A DNA stretch of 64,000 nt from Cohnella luojiensis (GCF_004564235.1 NZ_SOMN01000021.1:23940-87939), one strand, 5' to 3'; counted from the stretch's first letter, positions 25,953 to 34,001 are shown. The notes: generated from the letters alone by a model not told the origin. A program made the numbers and translations.

Positions 25953-27218
25953 ATGGGAGAGCTTATTCAATTCGATAAGGCTTCGGAGCTTTGTCGCTTG
26001 ATCGACAGGCTGGCCGAGTTCAGCGATATCGCGGAGGACGGAGACAATGCCGGCGTAACCCGCTTGTTATATACGCAGCCTTGGATGGAAGCGCAGGCTT
26101 TTCTCGCGGGAACGATGAGCGATGCCGGCCTTGCCGTTCGCTTCGATAGAGTCGGCAATTTGATCGGCCGGCTCGAAGGAAGCGATCCGGATGCGCCTGT
26201 TATCCTGACAGGTTCTCATGTCGACACGGTAAGGAACGGGGGGAAGCTGGACGGCGCATACGGTATCGTCGGGGGCATTGCGGCGCTGAAGCATTTGAAA
26301 GAAACTTACGGCGTTCCCGCCCGTACGCTCGAGGTGGTTTCCTTCTGCGAGGAGGAAGGGAGCCGGTTCCCTATTGCCTATTGGGGGTCGGGTAATATGA
26401 CCGGTCAATTGGACTGGCGCAGCGGAAACGAGCTAAGAGATACGGAAGGAACGAGCTTGCAAAAGGCGATGGAAGCATCGGGCTTCGGCTTGATCGAACA
26501 GCCGGATTGCGTTCGGGGCGAGCTTGGCGCTTTCGTGGAGCTTCATATCGAACAGGGCGTTATTCTGGAAAGAATGGCTAAGCAAATCGGCATCGTCGAG
26601 GCAATCGTCGGACAGCGGAGATATTCCGTCTCCTTGCGCGGGGAAGCGAATCACGCGGGGACGACCCCGATGAACATGAGAACCGACGCCATGGCCGGAG
26701 CGGCCGAATTCATCGTGCGGCTGGAGCAGTTGGCGGCTCGGGCCGCGTCGCTAGTTGCAACCGTAGGTCGCATTCAAGCGGCGCCGAATATCCCGAATGT
26801 CATACCGGGAACGGTTGAGTTTACGCTCGATATCAGGCATGATAGCGAGCGTACGTTATCCTGGTTCTGCGATTACCTGTTCCAGGAATACGAAGATATC
26901 GCTAATCGAAGAGGATTGGCTCTTGTTATAACGCCATGGCTTGCCACGACGCCCGTCCCGATGAACAGGTCGCTCACGGGACAGATCGAACAATTGTGCG
27001 GCAAGCTTAACTTGACTCACCGGAGAATGTTTAGCGGAGCCGGACACGATGCCCAGCTGTTCGCCGAGCTTTGCCCGACGGCGATGATCTTCGTGCCTAG
27101 CAAAGCGGGAATCAGCCATTCGCCAGAAGAGTATTCTTCTCCCGAGCAGCTGGCGGACGGTGTTTCGGTGCTGGCGTCGCTCTTGTACGAATTGGCCTAC
27201 GAGGAGCAATCGAAATGA
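25953..27218 (+). CDS. pucF: Allantoate amidohydrolase (PucF/AllC-like)
   Basis: The 421-residue M20-family metal hydrolase releases ammonia and CO2 from allantoate to give S-ureidoglycine. Metal-binding residues are visible in GSHVDTVRNGGKLDGAYG, the CEEEGSRFP dyad, and FVELHIEQG; the C-terminal SGAGHDAQLFA is typical of the AllC/hydantoinase-carbamoylase group. I place the start at ATG 25953, after GGGAGGGGTCAAGG; the longer open frame from 25731 is read-through of the pucM region. The end overlaps pucG by 4 bases. Confidence 0.93.
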   Translation: MGELIQFDKASELCRLIDRLAEFSDIAEDGDNAGVTRLLYTQPWMEAQAFLAGTMSDAGLAVRFDRVGNLIGRLEGSDPDAPVILTGSHVDTVRNGGKLDGAYGIVGGIAALKHLKETYGVPARTLEVVSFCEEEGSRFPIAYWGSGNMTGQLDWRSGNELRDTEGTSLQKAMEASGFGLIEQPDCVRGELGAFVELHIEQGVILERMAKQIGIVEAIVGQRRYSVSLRGEANHAGTTPMNMRTDAMAGAAEFIVRLEQLAARAASLVATVGRIQAAPNIPNVIPGTVEFTLDIRHDSERTLSWFCDYLFQEYEDIANRRGLALVITPWLATTPVPMNRSLTGQIEQLCGKLNLTHRRMFSGAGHDAQLFAELCPTAMIFVPSKAGISHSPEEYSSPEQLADGVSVLASLLYELAYEEQSK

Positions 27219-28468
27219 CCTTCTATTCCGAGTTATCGCCATCCCCCCGCACAATAATGACTCCAGGCCCCGTTGAAGTGGATCCGCGCGTGCTTCGGGC
27301 CATGTCTTATCCGATCTTAGGGCAATTCGACCCGGAATTCACCTCGCTCATGAACGATGCGATGGAGATGATCAGGGCTGTCTTCCGTACGGATAACCAA
27401 TGGGCTTTCCCGGTGGACGGCACTTCGCGTTCGGGTATCGAGGCGGTGCTTGTCAGCCTTATCGAGCCGGGCGACAAGGTGTTGATTCCGATTTTCGGCA
27501 GATTCGGCTACTTGCTTCAGGAGATCGCCGAACGGTGCGGAGCCGAAGTGACTGTGCTGGAGAAAACTTGGGGGCAGGTGTTCGATCCGGAGGAAGTGAT
27601 CTCCGCGATTCATCGGGAGAAGCCCGATCTTGTCGCGATCGTCCATGGGGAAACCTCAACGGGCAGAATTCAACCGCTTGAGGAGATAGGTAAAGCATGC
27701 CGGGAGCTTGATATCCTCATTGTCGTGGATGCGGTAGCCACGATTGGCGGAGTACCGGTCGAAACCGACGATTGGTGCCTTGACGCCGTAATCGGGGGAA
27801 CGCAGAAGTGTTTGTCCATTCCGTCCGGGATGGCACCCATTACTTATAACGAACGCGCGGAACGCAAGGTGCTTAGACGCAAGAGGGTTGAAAAAGGGAT
27901 TAGGCAGGCAGGCGACGGCATTCAAACGGGCGGGTTGGACGGTTTTAGTCCCGTTCGGAGCAATTACTTCGATCTAAGCCAGCTCCAAGACTATTGGAGT
28001 CCGAGGCGACTCAATCATCACACCGAGATGACGTCGATGCTATACGCGCTTCGGGAAGGGTTAAGGATCGTACTAGCAGAGGGCTTGGATGCGCGTTTCG
28101 CCCGCCATCGCCTGCAGGAAGCAGCTCTGATTGCCGGGCTAACGAAGATGGGGCTGTCCTTGTACGGCGACGCTTCATGCAAGCTCCCCGTCGTTAATTG
28201 CATCGACATTCCGCCCGGAGTCGATGGGGAATCGGTTCGCTCGATGTTGCTCGACTCCTTCGGCATCGAGATTGCCAGCTCCTTCGGTCCGCTCAAAGGG
28301 AAAATATGGAGGATCGGCACGATGGGCTACAGCTGCAGTCGGAAAAACGTCCTTCATCTGCTGGGCGCGTTGGAAGCGGTCTTAGTACGACACGGCGTTC
28401 GCGTCCCTCAAGGGTTGGGAGTACAGGCGGCCTTGGATGTTTACGATCAAGTTCCGAAAATCACTTAA
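27215..28468 (+). CDS. pucG: (S)-ureidoglycine:glyoxylate aminotransferase (PucG)
   Basis: The 417-residue class V aminotransferase moves the amino group of S-ureidoglycine to glyoxylate, giving glycine and oxalurate. The N-terminal MTPGPVEVDPRVL and the PLP-lysine motif GGTQKCLSIPSGM identify the PucG/AGXT family. It directly follows the allantoate amidohydrolase, the enzyme that makes its substrate, which strongly supports PucG over a serine-glyoxylate aminotransferase. It is the last gene of the puc operon. Confidence 0.92.
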   Translation: MTFYSELSPSPRTIMTPGPVEVDPRVLRAMSYPILGQFDPEFTSLMNDAMEMIRAVFRTDNQWAFPVDGTSRSGIEAVLVSLIEPGDKVLIPIFGRFGYLLQEIAERCGAEVTVLEKTWGQVFDPEEVISAIHREKPDLVAIVHGETSTGRIQPLEEIGKACRELDILIVVDAVATIGGVPVETDDWCLDAVIGGTQKCLSIPSGMAPITYNERAERKVLRRKRVEKGIRQAGDGIQTGGLDGFSPVRSNYFDLSQLQDYWSPRRLNHHTEMTSMLYALREGLRIVLAEGLDARFARHRLQEAALIAGLTKMGLSLYGDASCKLPVVNCIDIPPGVDGESVRSMLLDSFGIEIASSFGPLKGKIWRIGTMGYSCSRKNVLHLLGALEAVLVRHGVRVPQGLGVQAALDVYDQVPKIT

Positions 28469-28583
28469 GTCGGCAAGGATGGTAAAGATTATTTATAGAC
28501 GTTTTTTCACTATCCATCTTCCATGCTTTGGAAGTAGAATGAGGGTGTCGGCCGACGAAATACGAGGAAAGGAGATGATCGAC

Positions 28584-28616
28584 TTGAATATCAACCATGA
28601 GGTGATTTCGGGCTAA
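28584..28616 (+). CDS. Possible leader peptide (10 aa)
   Basis: A TTG-started mini-ORF encodes MNINHEVISG. Its Shine-Dalgarno AAGGAGATGATC (28569-28580) matches the 16S tail almost fully. The end of the ORF lies inside a 9-bp hairpin (28603-28625) whose loop contains the stop codon, and a terminator follows at once. This is the layout of translation-coupled attenuators, but no obvious regulatory codons are present. It may instead be a chance ORF in an untranslated RNA. Confidence 0.4.
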   Translation: MNINHEVISG

Positions 28617-28625
28617 CCGAAATCA
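28603..28625 (+). promoter_or_regulatory. Hairpin over mini-ORF stop codon
   Basis: TGATTTCGG (28603-28611) and CCGAAATCA (28617-28625) form a perfect 9-bp stem with the 5-base loop GCTAA, which holds the TAA stop. A ribosome finishing the mini-ORF would melt this hairpin. Confidence 0.5.
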
Positions 28626-28634
28626 ACTGGGACG

Positions 28635-28658
28635 GGGAGGCCGAAAGGCCTCCTTTTT
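28635..28658 (+). terminator. Rho-independent terminator
   Basis: GGAGGCC (28636-28642) and GGCCTCC (28647-28653) form a 7-bp GC-rich stem with a GAAA tetraloop, followed by TTTTT. It ends either the puc operon or the short leader RNA. Confidence 0.85.
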
Positions 28659-28705
28659 ACGACTGCAATAAATCCGAGAATAAATGGAAGAAATATTAAT
28701 ATTTA

Positions 28706-28733
28706 TTGAGTCATGAAGGGCTTTCTATATACT
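28706..28733 (+). promoter_or_regulatory. Candidate promoter before the Mor-like gene pair
   Basis: TTGAGT (28706-28711) and TATACT (28728-28733) are 16 bases apart in an AT-rich stretch, about 85 bases before the two small overlapping ORFs at 28817 and 28881. Confidence 0.45.
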
Positions 28734-28816
28734 TTAGGAATGCTGGCACCTGATCAAATGAAAGTTCGGCTGGCTAAATCATTGCTTTGAAAATTTACGA
28801 GAGGAGGCAGAAAAAA

Positions 28817-28918
28817 ATGATGATTACTGCCACTATACCAAGTCATGCAAGGATGAACCCGTTCGAGGAGGACGTTTATCGTGAATTACAAAAATGGAAG
28901 AGATGTGCTTCCCCCTAG
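28817..28918 (+). CDS. Small ORF (33 aa) coupled to the next gene
   Basis: This ORF begins with two ATGs after GAGAGGAGGCAG and encodes 33 residues (MMITATIPSHARMNPFEEDV... ending KRCASP). It overlaps the first 38 bases of the next gene in another frame and would translate across that gene's GAGGAGGA ribosome binding site, suggesting translational coupling. I do not recognise it. The strong ribosome binding site is the main support. Confidence 0.45.
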   Translation: MMITATIPSHARMNPFEEDVYRELQKWKRCASP

Positions 28919-29147
28919 GTTGTTTAAGGAGCTGCAAAAGTACATTCCGGGCGAATTGATCTATATTCCCAAGCGGACCGATCAGAAGTCCAGTTGGGGA
29001 GAATTGAGCGGAACGCGTAAGCTGCTGGCTGACAGGAACGAAGAGATTTATCGGTTATTTTCAAATGGATGGACGATAACGGATCTGGAGCATAAGTACC
29101 ATTTATCCGGTGAAAGTATCCGTAAAATTATCGTCAAAACACGTTAA
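28881..29147 (+). CDS. CD3324-like/Mor-type HTH protein (88 aa)
   Basis: The 88-residue protein begins MNYKNGRDVLPPRLFKEL and continues with LQKYIPGELIYIPK, the start pattern of the small CD3324-like proteins. The C-terminal half (RNEEIYRLFSNGWTITDLEHKYHLSGESIRKIIVK) is a helix-turn-helix resembling the Mor/CarD-Mor phage activator group. It is likely a DNA-binding regulator, cytoplasmic, with unknown targets. The GTG start at 28881 lies 7 bases after GAGGAGGA. It ends just before a terminator. Confidence 0.8.
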   Translation: MNYKNGRDVLPPRLFKELQKYIPGELIYIPKRTDQKSSWGELSGTRKLLADRNEEIYRLFSNGWTITDLEHKYHLSGESIRKIIVKTR

Positions 29148-29181
29148 TAGGCACCCATTCGCCAAAATCCCCACATAAACC

Positions 29182-29200
29182 ATAATAATAATAATAATAA
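29182..29200. repeat. ATA trinucleotide microsatellite
   Basis: Six ATA units in a row lie between the Mor-like gene and its terminator. A slippage-prone tract of this kind could alter the distance to the hairpin, but it is outside any gene or promoter. Confidence 0.8.
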
Positions 29201-29202
29201 AG

Positions 29203-29238
29203 AAGCTGCTCAATTTTAACTTTTGAGACAGCTTTTTT
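29203..29238 (+). terminator. Rho-independent terminator
   Basis: AAGCTGCTCAA (29203-29213) pairs with TTGAG and CAGCTT (29223-29234, one bulged A), followed by a run of six T in total. It closes the Mor-like gene unit. Confidence 0.8.
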
Positions 29239-29305
29239 GTGTTATTAATTGGGATCAGGCCTGCAAAGTCGTAGGTTTCAGATAAAAAATGTAAAGGATT
29301 AAACC

Positions 29306-29334
29306 TTGACATCCATCTTCATTTTCCGTAGTAT
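29306..29334 (+). promoter_or_regulatory. Sigma-A promoter of ylxM-ffh
   Basis: A perfect TTGACA (29306-29311) and TAGTAT (29329-29334) are separated by exactly 17 bases, about 70 bases before the ylxM start. This is the best-looking promoter of the region and would drive ylxM-ffh-rpsP-khpA, which have lost the usual upstream ftsY linkage. Confidence 0.8.
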
Positions 29335-29402
29335 AGGGGAAGTGAGTTGGGTGTCAAGTGTTTTGCCTTGACGCATGCGTTTGACAAAGGGAGTGACATC
29401 GG

Positions 29403-29756
29403 TTGCCCTGGGACAACGACGCGCTGGAGAAAACAAACCGAATCAACGTGCTTCACGATTTTTATGGAGCCCTGTTGACGGAGAAACAGCAAACCTTTAT
29501 TAAATGTTATTATCACGATGATTATACGTTGGCAGAAATCGCTTCCGAATTTCAGATTAGCAGGCAAGCGGTTTACGAGCATCTGAAGCGGGCCGAGCAG
29601 GTGTTGGAGGAGTACGAATCCAAGCTGCATCTTATGGATCGGCATGGACGGCTGCACGCCGGCATTGACTTGCTGGAGACGCAGATAGCCGGCCTGCCTC
29701 CCGAATGGCGCCAATCGCTTACGGAAACCGCCGCTAAGCTGCGGAACGCGGAATGA
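29403..29756 (+). CDS. ylxM: YlxM/p13-family SRP-associated DNA-binding protein
   Basis: YlxM is the small helix-turn-helix protein encoded next to ffh in most Firmicutes; in streptococci it binds SRP components. The 117-residue sequence has the family core [42 protein letters not shown], split here over residues about 25-67. The start is TTG at 29403, preceded by AAGGGAGTGACATCGG. ffh follows after 64 bases. Confidence 0.93.
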   Translation: MPWDNDALEKTNRINVLHDFYGALLTEKQQTFIKCYYHDDYTLAEIASEFQISRQAVYEHLKRAEQVLEEYESKLHLMDRHGRLHAGIDLLETQIAGLPPEWRQSLTETAAKLRNAE

Positions 29757-29820
29757 ACTCGTCACTTGTCGCAGGCATGAAATAGATTAAGCAATACCGT
29801 TCCGAAGGAGGGATGGGAAT

Positions 29821-31197
29821 ATGGCATTCGAAGGGTTATCGACCCGGCTGCAGAACGTGTTCGGCAAGCTGAAGGGACGAGGCAAAGTATCCGAGGACGA
29901 CGTCAACGAAGCGATGCGCGAGGTGCGCTTGGCTTTGCTCGAAGCGGACGTTAACTTCAAGGTCGTCAAGGATTTCATCGCCAAAGTGAAAGAGCGCGCG
30001 ACGGGCCAAGAAGTCGTCAAGAGCTTTACTCCGGCGATGGTCATCATCGATATCGTCAACAAAGAACTGACCGAGCTCATGGGCGGCACGCAAGAGAAGC
30101 TGGCGAAAGCGAACAAGCCTCCGACCGTTATTCTTATGGCTGGCTTGCAAGGTGCGGGTAAGACGACGTTAACAGGCAAGTTGGCCAAGCTGTTGCAAAG
30201 CCAGAATCACAAGCCGCTTCTTGTCGCGGGGGATATTTACCGTCCTGCGGCCATAAAGCAGCTTCAAGTACTCGGAGGTCAGATCGGAGCGCCGGTGTTC
30301 TCGCTTGGCGATCAGGTTAGTCCCGTCGAGATCGCGAAACAAGGCGTTCAACTGGCCAAGGACCAAGGAAACGATTACGTTCTCATCGATACGGCAGGCC
30401 GTCTGCAGATAGACGCCGAGCTTATGCAAGAGATCAAGGACATCCATGCCGCGGTCAAGCCCGATGAAGTATTGCTCGTCGTCGACGCGATGACCGGACA
30501 GGAAGCCGTGAACGTGGCGCAAAGCTTCCACGAACAGTTGGCCCTCACCGGAGTCGTTCTGACGAAGCTCGACGGAGATACCCGCGGCGGAGCGGCGTTA
30601 TCGGTCAAAGCCGTAACCGGCTGTCCTATAAAATTCGCGTCTACGGGCGAGAAGATCGACCAGCTTGAAGCGTTCCATCCGGACCGGATGGCTTCGCGGA
30701 TTCTCGGAATGGGCGATATGCTGTCGCTGATCGAGAAGGCGCAGACGAACATGGATGCGGAGAAGGCTGCGGAGATGGAGCGCAAGATGCGCACCGCGGA
30801 TTTCACCTTCGACGATTTCCTCGAGCAGATGGAGCAGGTTCGCAAGATGGGCCCGCTAGATCAGCTATTAGATATGATGCCCGGAATGAACAAGCTTAAA
30901 GGCAATCCGAACTTTAAGATCGACGAGAAACAAATCGCGCGTACCGAAGCGATTGCCAAGTCGATGACGAAGGCGGAGAAGAAGAAGCCGGACATCATCA
31001 ACTATAGCCGCCGCAAGAGGATTGCGGCAGGCAGCGGAACGACGGTAGCCGACGTCAACCGATTGCTGAAGCAGTTCGAGGACATGAAGAAAATGATGAA
31101 ACAGTTTTCCGGCATGATGGGTCCCAAAGGACCTAAAGGCGGCATGAAAGGCCTGAAGAACATGTTCGGCGGCAAAAACATGAAATTTCCTTTCTAA
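29821..31197 (+). CDS. ffh: Signal recognition particle protein Ffh
   Basis: Ffh is the GTPase and signal-sequence-binding subunit of SRP. The 458-residue protein has the N domain, the G domain with P-loop GLQGAGKTTL (from residue 108), DTAGRLQID and TKLDGDTRGGAAL, and a methionine-rich M domain that binds 4.5S RNA and signal peptides, ending in a GMMGPKGPKGGMKG-type tail. The ATG follows GAAGGAGGGATGGGAAT. The order ylxM-ffh-rpsP-khpA is that of B. subtilis. Confidence 0.97.
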   Translation: MAFEGLSTRLQNVFGKLKGRGKVSEDDVNEAMREVRLALLEADVNFKVVKDFIAKVKERATGQEVVKSFTPAMVIIDIVNKELTELMGGTQEKLAKANKPPTVILMAGLQGAGKTTLTGKLAKLLQSQNHKPLLVAGDIYRPAAIKQLQVLGGQIGAPVFSLGDQVSPVEIAKQGVQLAKDQGNDYVLIDTAGRLQIDAELMQEIKDIHAAVKPDEVLLVVDAMTGQEAVNVAQSFHEQLALTGVVLTKLDGDTRGGAALSVKAVTGCPIKFASTGEKIDQLEAFHPDRMASRILGMGDMLSLIEKAQTNMDAEKAAEMERKMRTADFTFDDFLEQMEQVRKMGPLDQLLDMMPGMNKLKGNPNFKIDEKQIARTEAIAKSMTKAEKKKPDIINYSRRKRIAAGSGTTVADVNRLLKQFEDMKKMMKQFSGMMGPKGPKGGMKGLKNMFGGKNMKFPF

Positions 31198-31242
31198 CTT
31201 TCAGCAATCAAGATCTAATCTTTTTCAAGGAGGTGAAAGTCA

Positions 31243-31515
31243 ATGTCAGTTCGCATTCGTTTGAAACGTATCGGTGCTCACAAAGCTCCGTTCTATCGCG
31301 TAGTCGTATCGGATTCCCGTTCCCCGCGTGATGGTCGTTTTATTGAAGAAATCGGCGTGTACAACCCGGTTGCTCAACCAGCTCAAGTACAAATCGATGA
31401 GGAAAAAGCTTTGAAATGGCTGCAAAACGGCGCGCAAGCGTCCGATACCGTTCGCAACCTTCTGAGCAAAGCCGGTGTCTTGAAGAAATTCCACGAATCC
31501 AAGCTCCAGAAGTAA
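31243..31515 (+). CDS. rpsP: 30S ribosomal protein S16
   Basis: S16 is a small-subunit assembly protein. The 90-residue sequence starts [20 protein letters not shown] and has the [18 protein letters not shown] motif of the family. The ribosome binding site AAGGAGGTGA is excellent. It lies 45 bases after ffh and 26 bases before khpA. Confidence 0.98.
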   Translation: MSVRIRLKRIGAHKAPFYRVVVSDSRSPRDGRFIEEIGVYNPVAQPAQVQIDEEKALKWLQNGAQASDTVRNLLSKAGVLKKFHESKLQK

Positions 31516-31541
31516 TCGTCTCAATACCGGAGGGCTGAGCC

Positions 31542-31775
31542 ATGGAACAATTGATTCGGGTTATCGCCCGAGCGTTGGTGGATCATCCGGAAGACGTGCA
31601 AATTCAGGTCAAGGAAGACGCGAGAGGCCTGGTGTACGAGCTTTCCGTTCATCCCGACGATGTCGGCAAAGTAATCGGCAAGCAGGGACGTATCGCGAAA
31701 GCGTTACGTACGGTAGTCTCTTCCGCTGCTGTCAAGGAGCGGAAGCGCGTCATCGTGGACATTGTCTCGGAATAA
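31542..31775 (+). CDS. khpA: KH-domain RNA-binding protein KhpA (YlqC)
   Basis: The 77-residue protein is a single KH domain with the RNA-binding GKQGRIAKALR loop (residues about 46-56). KhpA acts with KhpB in post-transcriptional control of cell division genes in Gram-positives. It starts at ATG 31542 after CCGGAGGGCTGAGCC. A strong terminator follows, so the ribosomal operon ends here rather than running into rimM as in B. subtilis. Confidence 0.95.
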   Translation: MEQLIRVIARALVDHPEDVQIQVKEDARGLVYELSVHPDDVGKVIGKQGRIAKALRTVVSSAAVKERKRVIVDIVSE

Positions 31776-31784
31776 TTGGTAATT

Positions 31785-31820
31785 GGACCGTATCGTGCTT
31801 ATGCATGGTACGGTCCTTTT
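31785..31820 (+). terminator. Rho-independent terminator after khpA
   Basis: GGACCGTA (31785-31792) pairs with TACGGTCC (31809-31816), followed by TTTT. A copy of the 95-nt two-hairpin element begins five bases later. Confidence 0.85.
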
Positions 31821-31825
31821 CTCGA

Positions 31826-31920
31826 CTATTCAGAATGTATAAAATTTCGCTATCCATTTCTGAATAGTCTCCGACATAAACCTATGCCGCCATCCCGAGG
31901 ACGGCGACAGCCGTTTATGC
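31826..31920. repeat. 95-nt two-hairpin element, copy 1
   Basis: The element has an outer hairpin CTATTCAGAA/TTCTGAATAG (arms at 31826-31835 and 31858-31867), then a second hairpin closed by CATAAAC/GTTTATG with an inner GCC-TCC/GGA-GGC stem. A second copy at 51801-51895 has the same length and differs at about 8 positions; one pair of differences is a compensatory T-A to G-C change in the outer stem. Both copies lie right behind a terminator T-run. It may be a miniature mobile element or a structured RNA. Confidence 0.85.
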
Positions 31921-31964
31921 TTACAAAAACAGACAGGATCATTTGGAAATGGAGTAGAGAGCGA

Positions 31965-32933
31965 ATGATGGCTTCACCAATCCTGATAACAGGCTGTGCG
32001 GGGTTTATAGGATTTCATCTAGCTAACAGGCTATTGAAAGACGGATACTCGGTAATCGGTCTAGATAATCTAAACGATTATTACGAGATCTCATTGAAAC
32101 AGTCGCGATTGGATATTTTAAAACAAAATCCTTCCTTCGCCTTTGTGCGGGCTTCACTGGAAGATCGAGCGGCATTAGAAAACATGTTCAGCGACGATTC
32201 TTTCTCCATAGTCCTTCATTTAGCTGGACAAGCCGGCGTAAGGGCAAGCTTTACCCATCCGCATGCTTACGTGGACTCCAACGTAGTCGGATTTCTTAAT
32301 ATACTGGAAGCTTGCCGCAACCATCGAGTAGGTCACCTGATGTATGCTTCATCTAGCTCGGTGTATGGAGCGAATACGAAATTGCCTTTTTCCGTTCAGG
32401 ACCCGACCGATCATCCGTTAAGCTTATACGCCGCCACGAAAAAGGCCAACGAGTTGATGGCGCATTCCTATAGTCATCTTTATGGGCTGCGCACGACAGG
32501 CTTGCGTTTATTCACGGCATATGGCCCCTGGGGCAGGCCTGATATGGCTTATTATTCGTTCACGAAACGAATCTCCAATGGAATTCCGATTCAAGTGTAC
32601 AATAACGGTTTGATGAAAAGAGATTTTACCTACATCGACGATATTGTCGAAGGGGTCGTGAGGCTGATGAATCAGCCGCATAACGCGCCTTATGAGATCT
32701 ATAACATCGGAAATAACCAACCCATTGAACTCATGAGGCTGATTGAGCTTATAGAAGAAGGTCTGGGCAAGAAGGCGATCATTGAGTACTTGCCTATGCA
32801 GGCTGCAGAAGTTGAGACGACATTCGCTGATATTAGTAAACTGCGGGATGCGACAGGATTCTCGCCTCTAACCCGAATAGAGGATGGCATGAACCGGTTT
32901 GTAGAATGGTACTGCCGATACCATTCCGAATAG
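31965..32933 (+). CDS. NAD-dependent epimerase, UDP-glucuronate 4-epimerase-like
   Basis: The 322-residue extended short-chain dehydrogenase probably interconverts UDP-glucuronate and UDP-galacturonate or a related nucleotide sugar. It has the NAD-binding motif TGCAGFIGFHLANRLL, DNLNDYY, which is typical of the GAE/CapI group, the catalytic YAATKKANE and SSSSVYG serine, and YNIGNNQP. The ATG at 31965 (or 31968) follows GGAGTAGAGAGCG; the open frame extends upstream through the repeat element and is not coding there. It may feed the glycosyltransferases downstream. Confidence 0.85.
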   Translation: MMASPILITGCAGFIGFHLANRLLKDGYSVIGLDNLNDYYEISLKQSRLDILKQNPSFAFVRASLEDRAALENMFSDDSFSIVLHLAGQAGVRASFTHPHAYVDSNVVGFLNILEACRNHRVGHLMYASSSSVYGANTKLPFSVQDPTDHPLSLYAATKKANELMAHSYSHLYGLRTTGLRLFTAYGPWGRPDMAYYSFTKRISNGIPIQVYNNGLMKRDFTYIDDIVEGVVRLMNQPHNAPYEIYNIGNNQPIELMRLIELIEEGLGKKAIIEYLPMQAAEVETTFADISKLRDATGFSPLTRIEDGMNRFVEWYCRYHSE

Positions 32934-32963
32934 GTTCATTCGAGTCGTTGGCAATGATTACTG

Positions 32964-32992
32964 TTGACGAATGAACGAATAGCCCATATAAT
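32964..32992 (+). promoter_or_regulatory. Sigma-A promoter of the Fur-boxed envelope operon
   Basis: TTGACG (32964-32969) and TATAAT (32987-32992) are 17 bases apart. The Fur box begins 20 bases after the -10 box, so bound repressor would cover the start of transcription or block elongation. Confidence 0.8.
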
Positions 32993-33011
32993 TCAAAGCG
33001 ATGCCTATTAA

Positions 33012-33026
33012 TGAGAATTATTCTCA
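33012..33026. promoter_or_regulatory. Fur box (perfect 7-1-7)
   Basis: TGAGAATTATTCTCA is a perfect 7-1-7 inverted repeat of the Bacillus Fur type (consensus TGATAATNATTATCA). It lies between a good sigma-A promoter and the start of the flippase-like gene at 33054, predicting induction of the four-gene operon when iron is low. Confidence 0.8.
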
Positions 33027-33053
33027 ATATCTAGAAAAGAGAATCGGTTCTAA

Positions 33054-34001
33054 ATGTCGATTAGAAAAGGTTTTGCGTTAGTTGCGGTTATCTTGTTTCT
33101 TTTCTTCCTCTTCATGACTTGGAGATGGTTCGACCCGAAGGAGATTCTACTCCGGTTGCATACGCTTGCCGTGCATCCACAATGGCTTGCTATGATGTTC
33201 GGTGCTTACTTGCTATCCTTTATGCTGAAGGCCGAGGCATGGAGAATGTACTCCGGTTCCCAGGGAAGATTCCGGGTTTATTATCACGGAATGATCTACA
33301 GCTTGTTGGTTAACCACCTTCTCCCGATTAAAGTCGGGGATATCGTTCGGACTGGTTTTTTGATGAAATACACACGCAAAACGTGGGACGAGGCCCTTCA
33401 TTCCGTTGGCATAATGCGATTGATGGATATGTTCGTACTTGGCGCTTTTTCATTAATCGGAGTCGCGTATATCGGCTTGTCCGCTCCTTGGGGATGGTTC
33501 GTTATCATACTCTCCGTAATGGTCTTGCTCGCGTGCCTTATGAGATTTACCCCGCTGTACAAATTTCCCTTCGTACGGAAGCATTGGCTGCATTTCAAGT
33601 CCGTCATGGTCTCGCGAAAAGGGTTGTCCGTCCTAATGCTCATTGCCCTTAGCTGGATATTGGAAGCGGCCGTTATATACGGCGTCGCCGTCATCTTGAA
33701 GTTAGGAGTAGGAGCGGCTTCTCTGGTATGGGCTAACAGCGTGACGATAGCCGGACAGGTGCTCCATATTACGCCGGGCGGTATCGGAACCTACGAGAGC
33801 ACGTTAAGCGGCTCGTTAGCCATTCTTGGCGTGGACTGGAAAGATGCCTATGCGGCCGCGATATTATCGCACACGTTCAAATTTGCTTTTTCTTACTTAG
33901 CGGGGGGATATACCCTGAAGCGCATGCCGATAAAGTGGCGCGAAGCGAAGATATGGTTGTCGCGAAAACAAAAGCCTGCAAAGGAGAGTACATCTTCGTG
34001 A
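33054..34001 (+). CDS. Lysylphosphatidylglycerol synthase TM-like/flippase-like protein
   Basis: The 315-residue polytopic membrane protein has about eight hydrophobic segments and belongs to the LPG_synthase_TM (UPF0104) family, which includes MprF flippase domains and stand-alone lipid transporters. Motifs such as HGMIYSLLVNHLLPIKVGDIVR and TPGGIGTYESTLSG are characteristic. It lacks the MprF synthase domain. The ATG at 33054 has only a weak ribosome binding site. It is the first gene behind the Fur box and overlaps the next by 4 bases. It may move a glycolipid made by the downstream glycosyltransferases. Confidence 0.82.
   Translation: MSIRKGFALVAVILFLFFLFMTWRWFDPKEILLRLHTLAVHPQWLAMMFGAYLLSFMLKAEAWRMYSGSQGRFRVYYHGMIYSLLVNHLLPIKVGDIVRTGFLMKYTRKTWDEALHSVGIMRLMDMFVLGAFSLIGVAYIGLSAPWGWFVIILSVMVLLACLMRFTPLYKFPFVRKHWLHFKSVMVSRKGLSVLMLIALSWILEAAVIYGVAVILKLGVGAASLVWANSVTIAGQVLHITPGGIGTYESTLSGSLAILGVDWKDAYAAAILSHTFKFAFSYLAGGYTLKRMPIKWREAKIWLSRKQKPAKESTSS

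Larger units (their letters stand above)
28469..28816. other. Interval after the puc operon
   Basis: This 348-base region holds a mini-ORF with a near-perfect Shine-Dalgarno sequence, a hairpin on its stop codon and a strong terminator (28569-28658), then an AT-rich stretch with a candidate promoter at 28706-28733. No longer gene is supported. No convincing terminator was seen directly behind pucG, so the one at 28635-28658 may serve the operon. Confidence 0.6.

Noticed and set aside
29340..29400. Repeated TTGAC-like boxes downstream of the ylxM promoter as extra promoters
   Set aside because: Several TTGAC or GTCAA motifs occur (about 29350-29392) but none has a -10 box at proper spacing before the ylxM start; they may be a weak operator, which I could not support.
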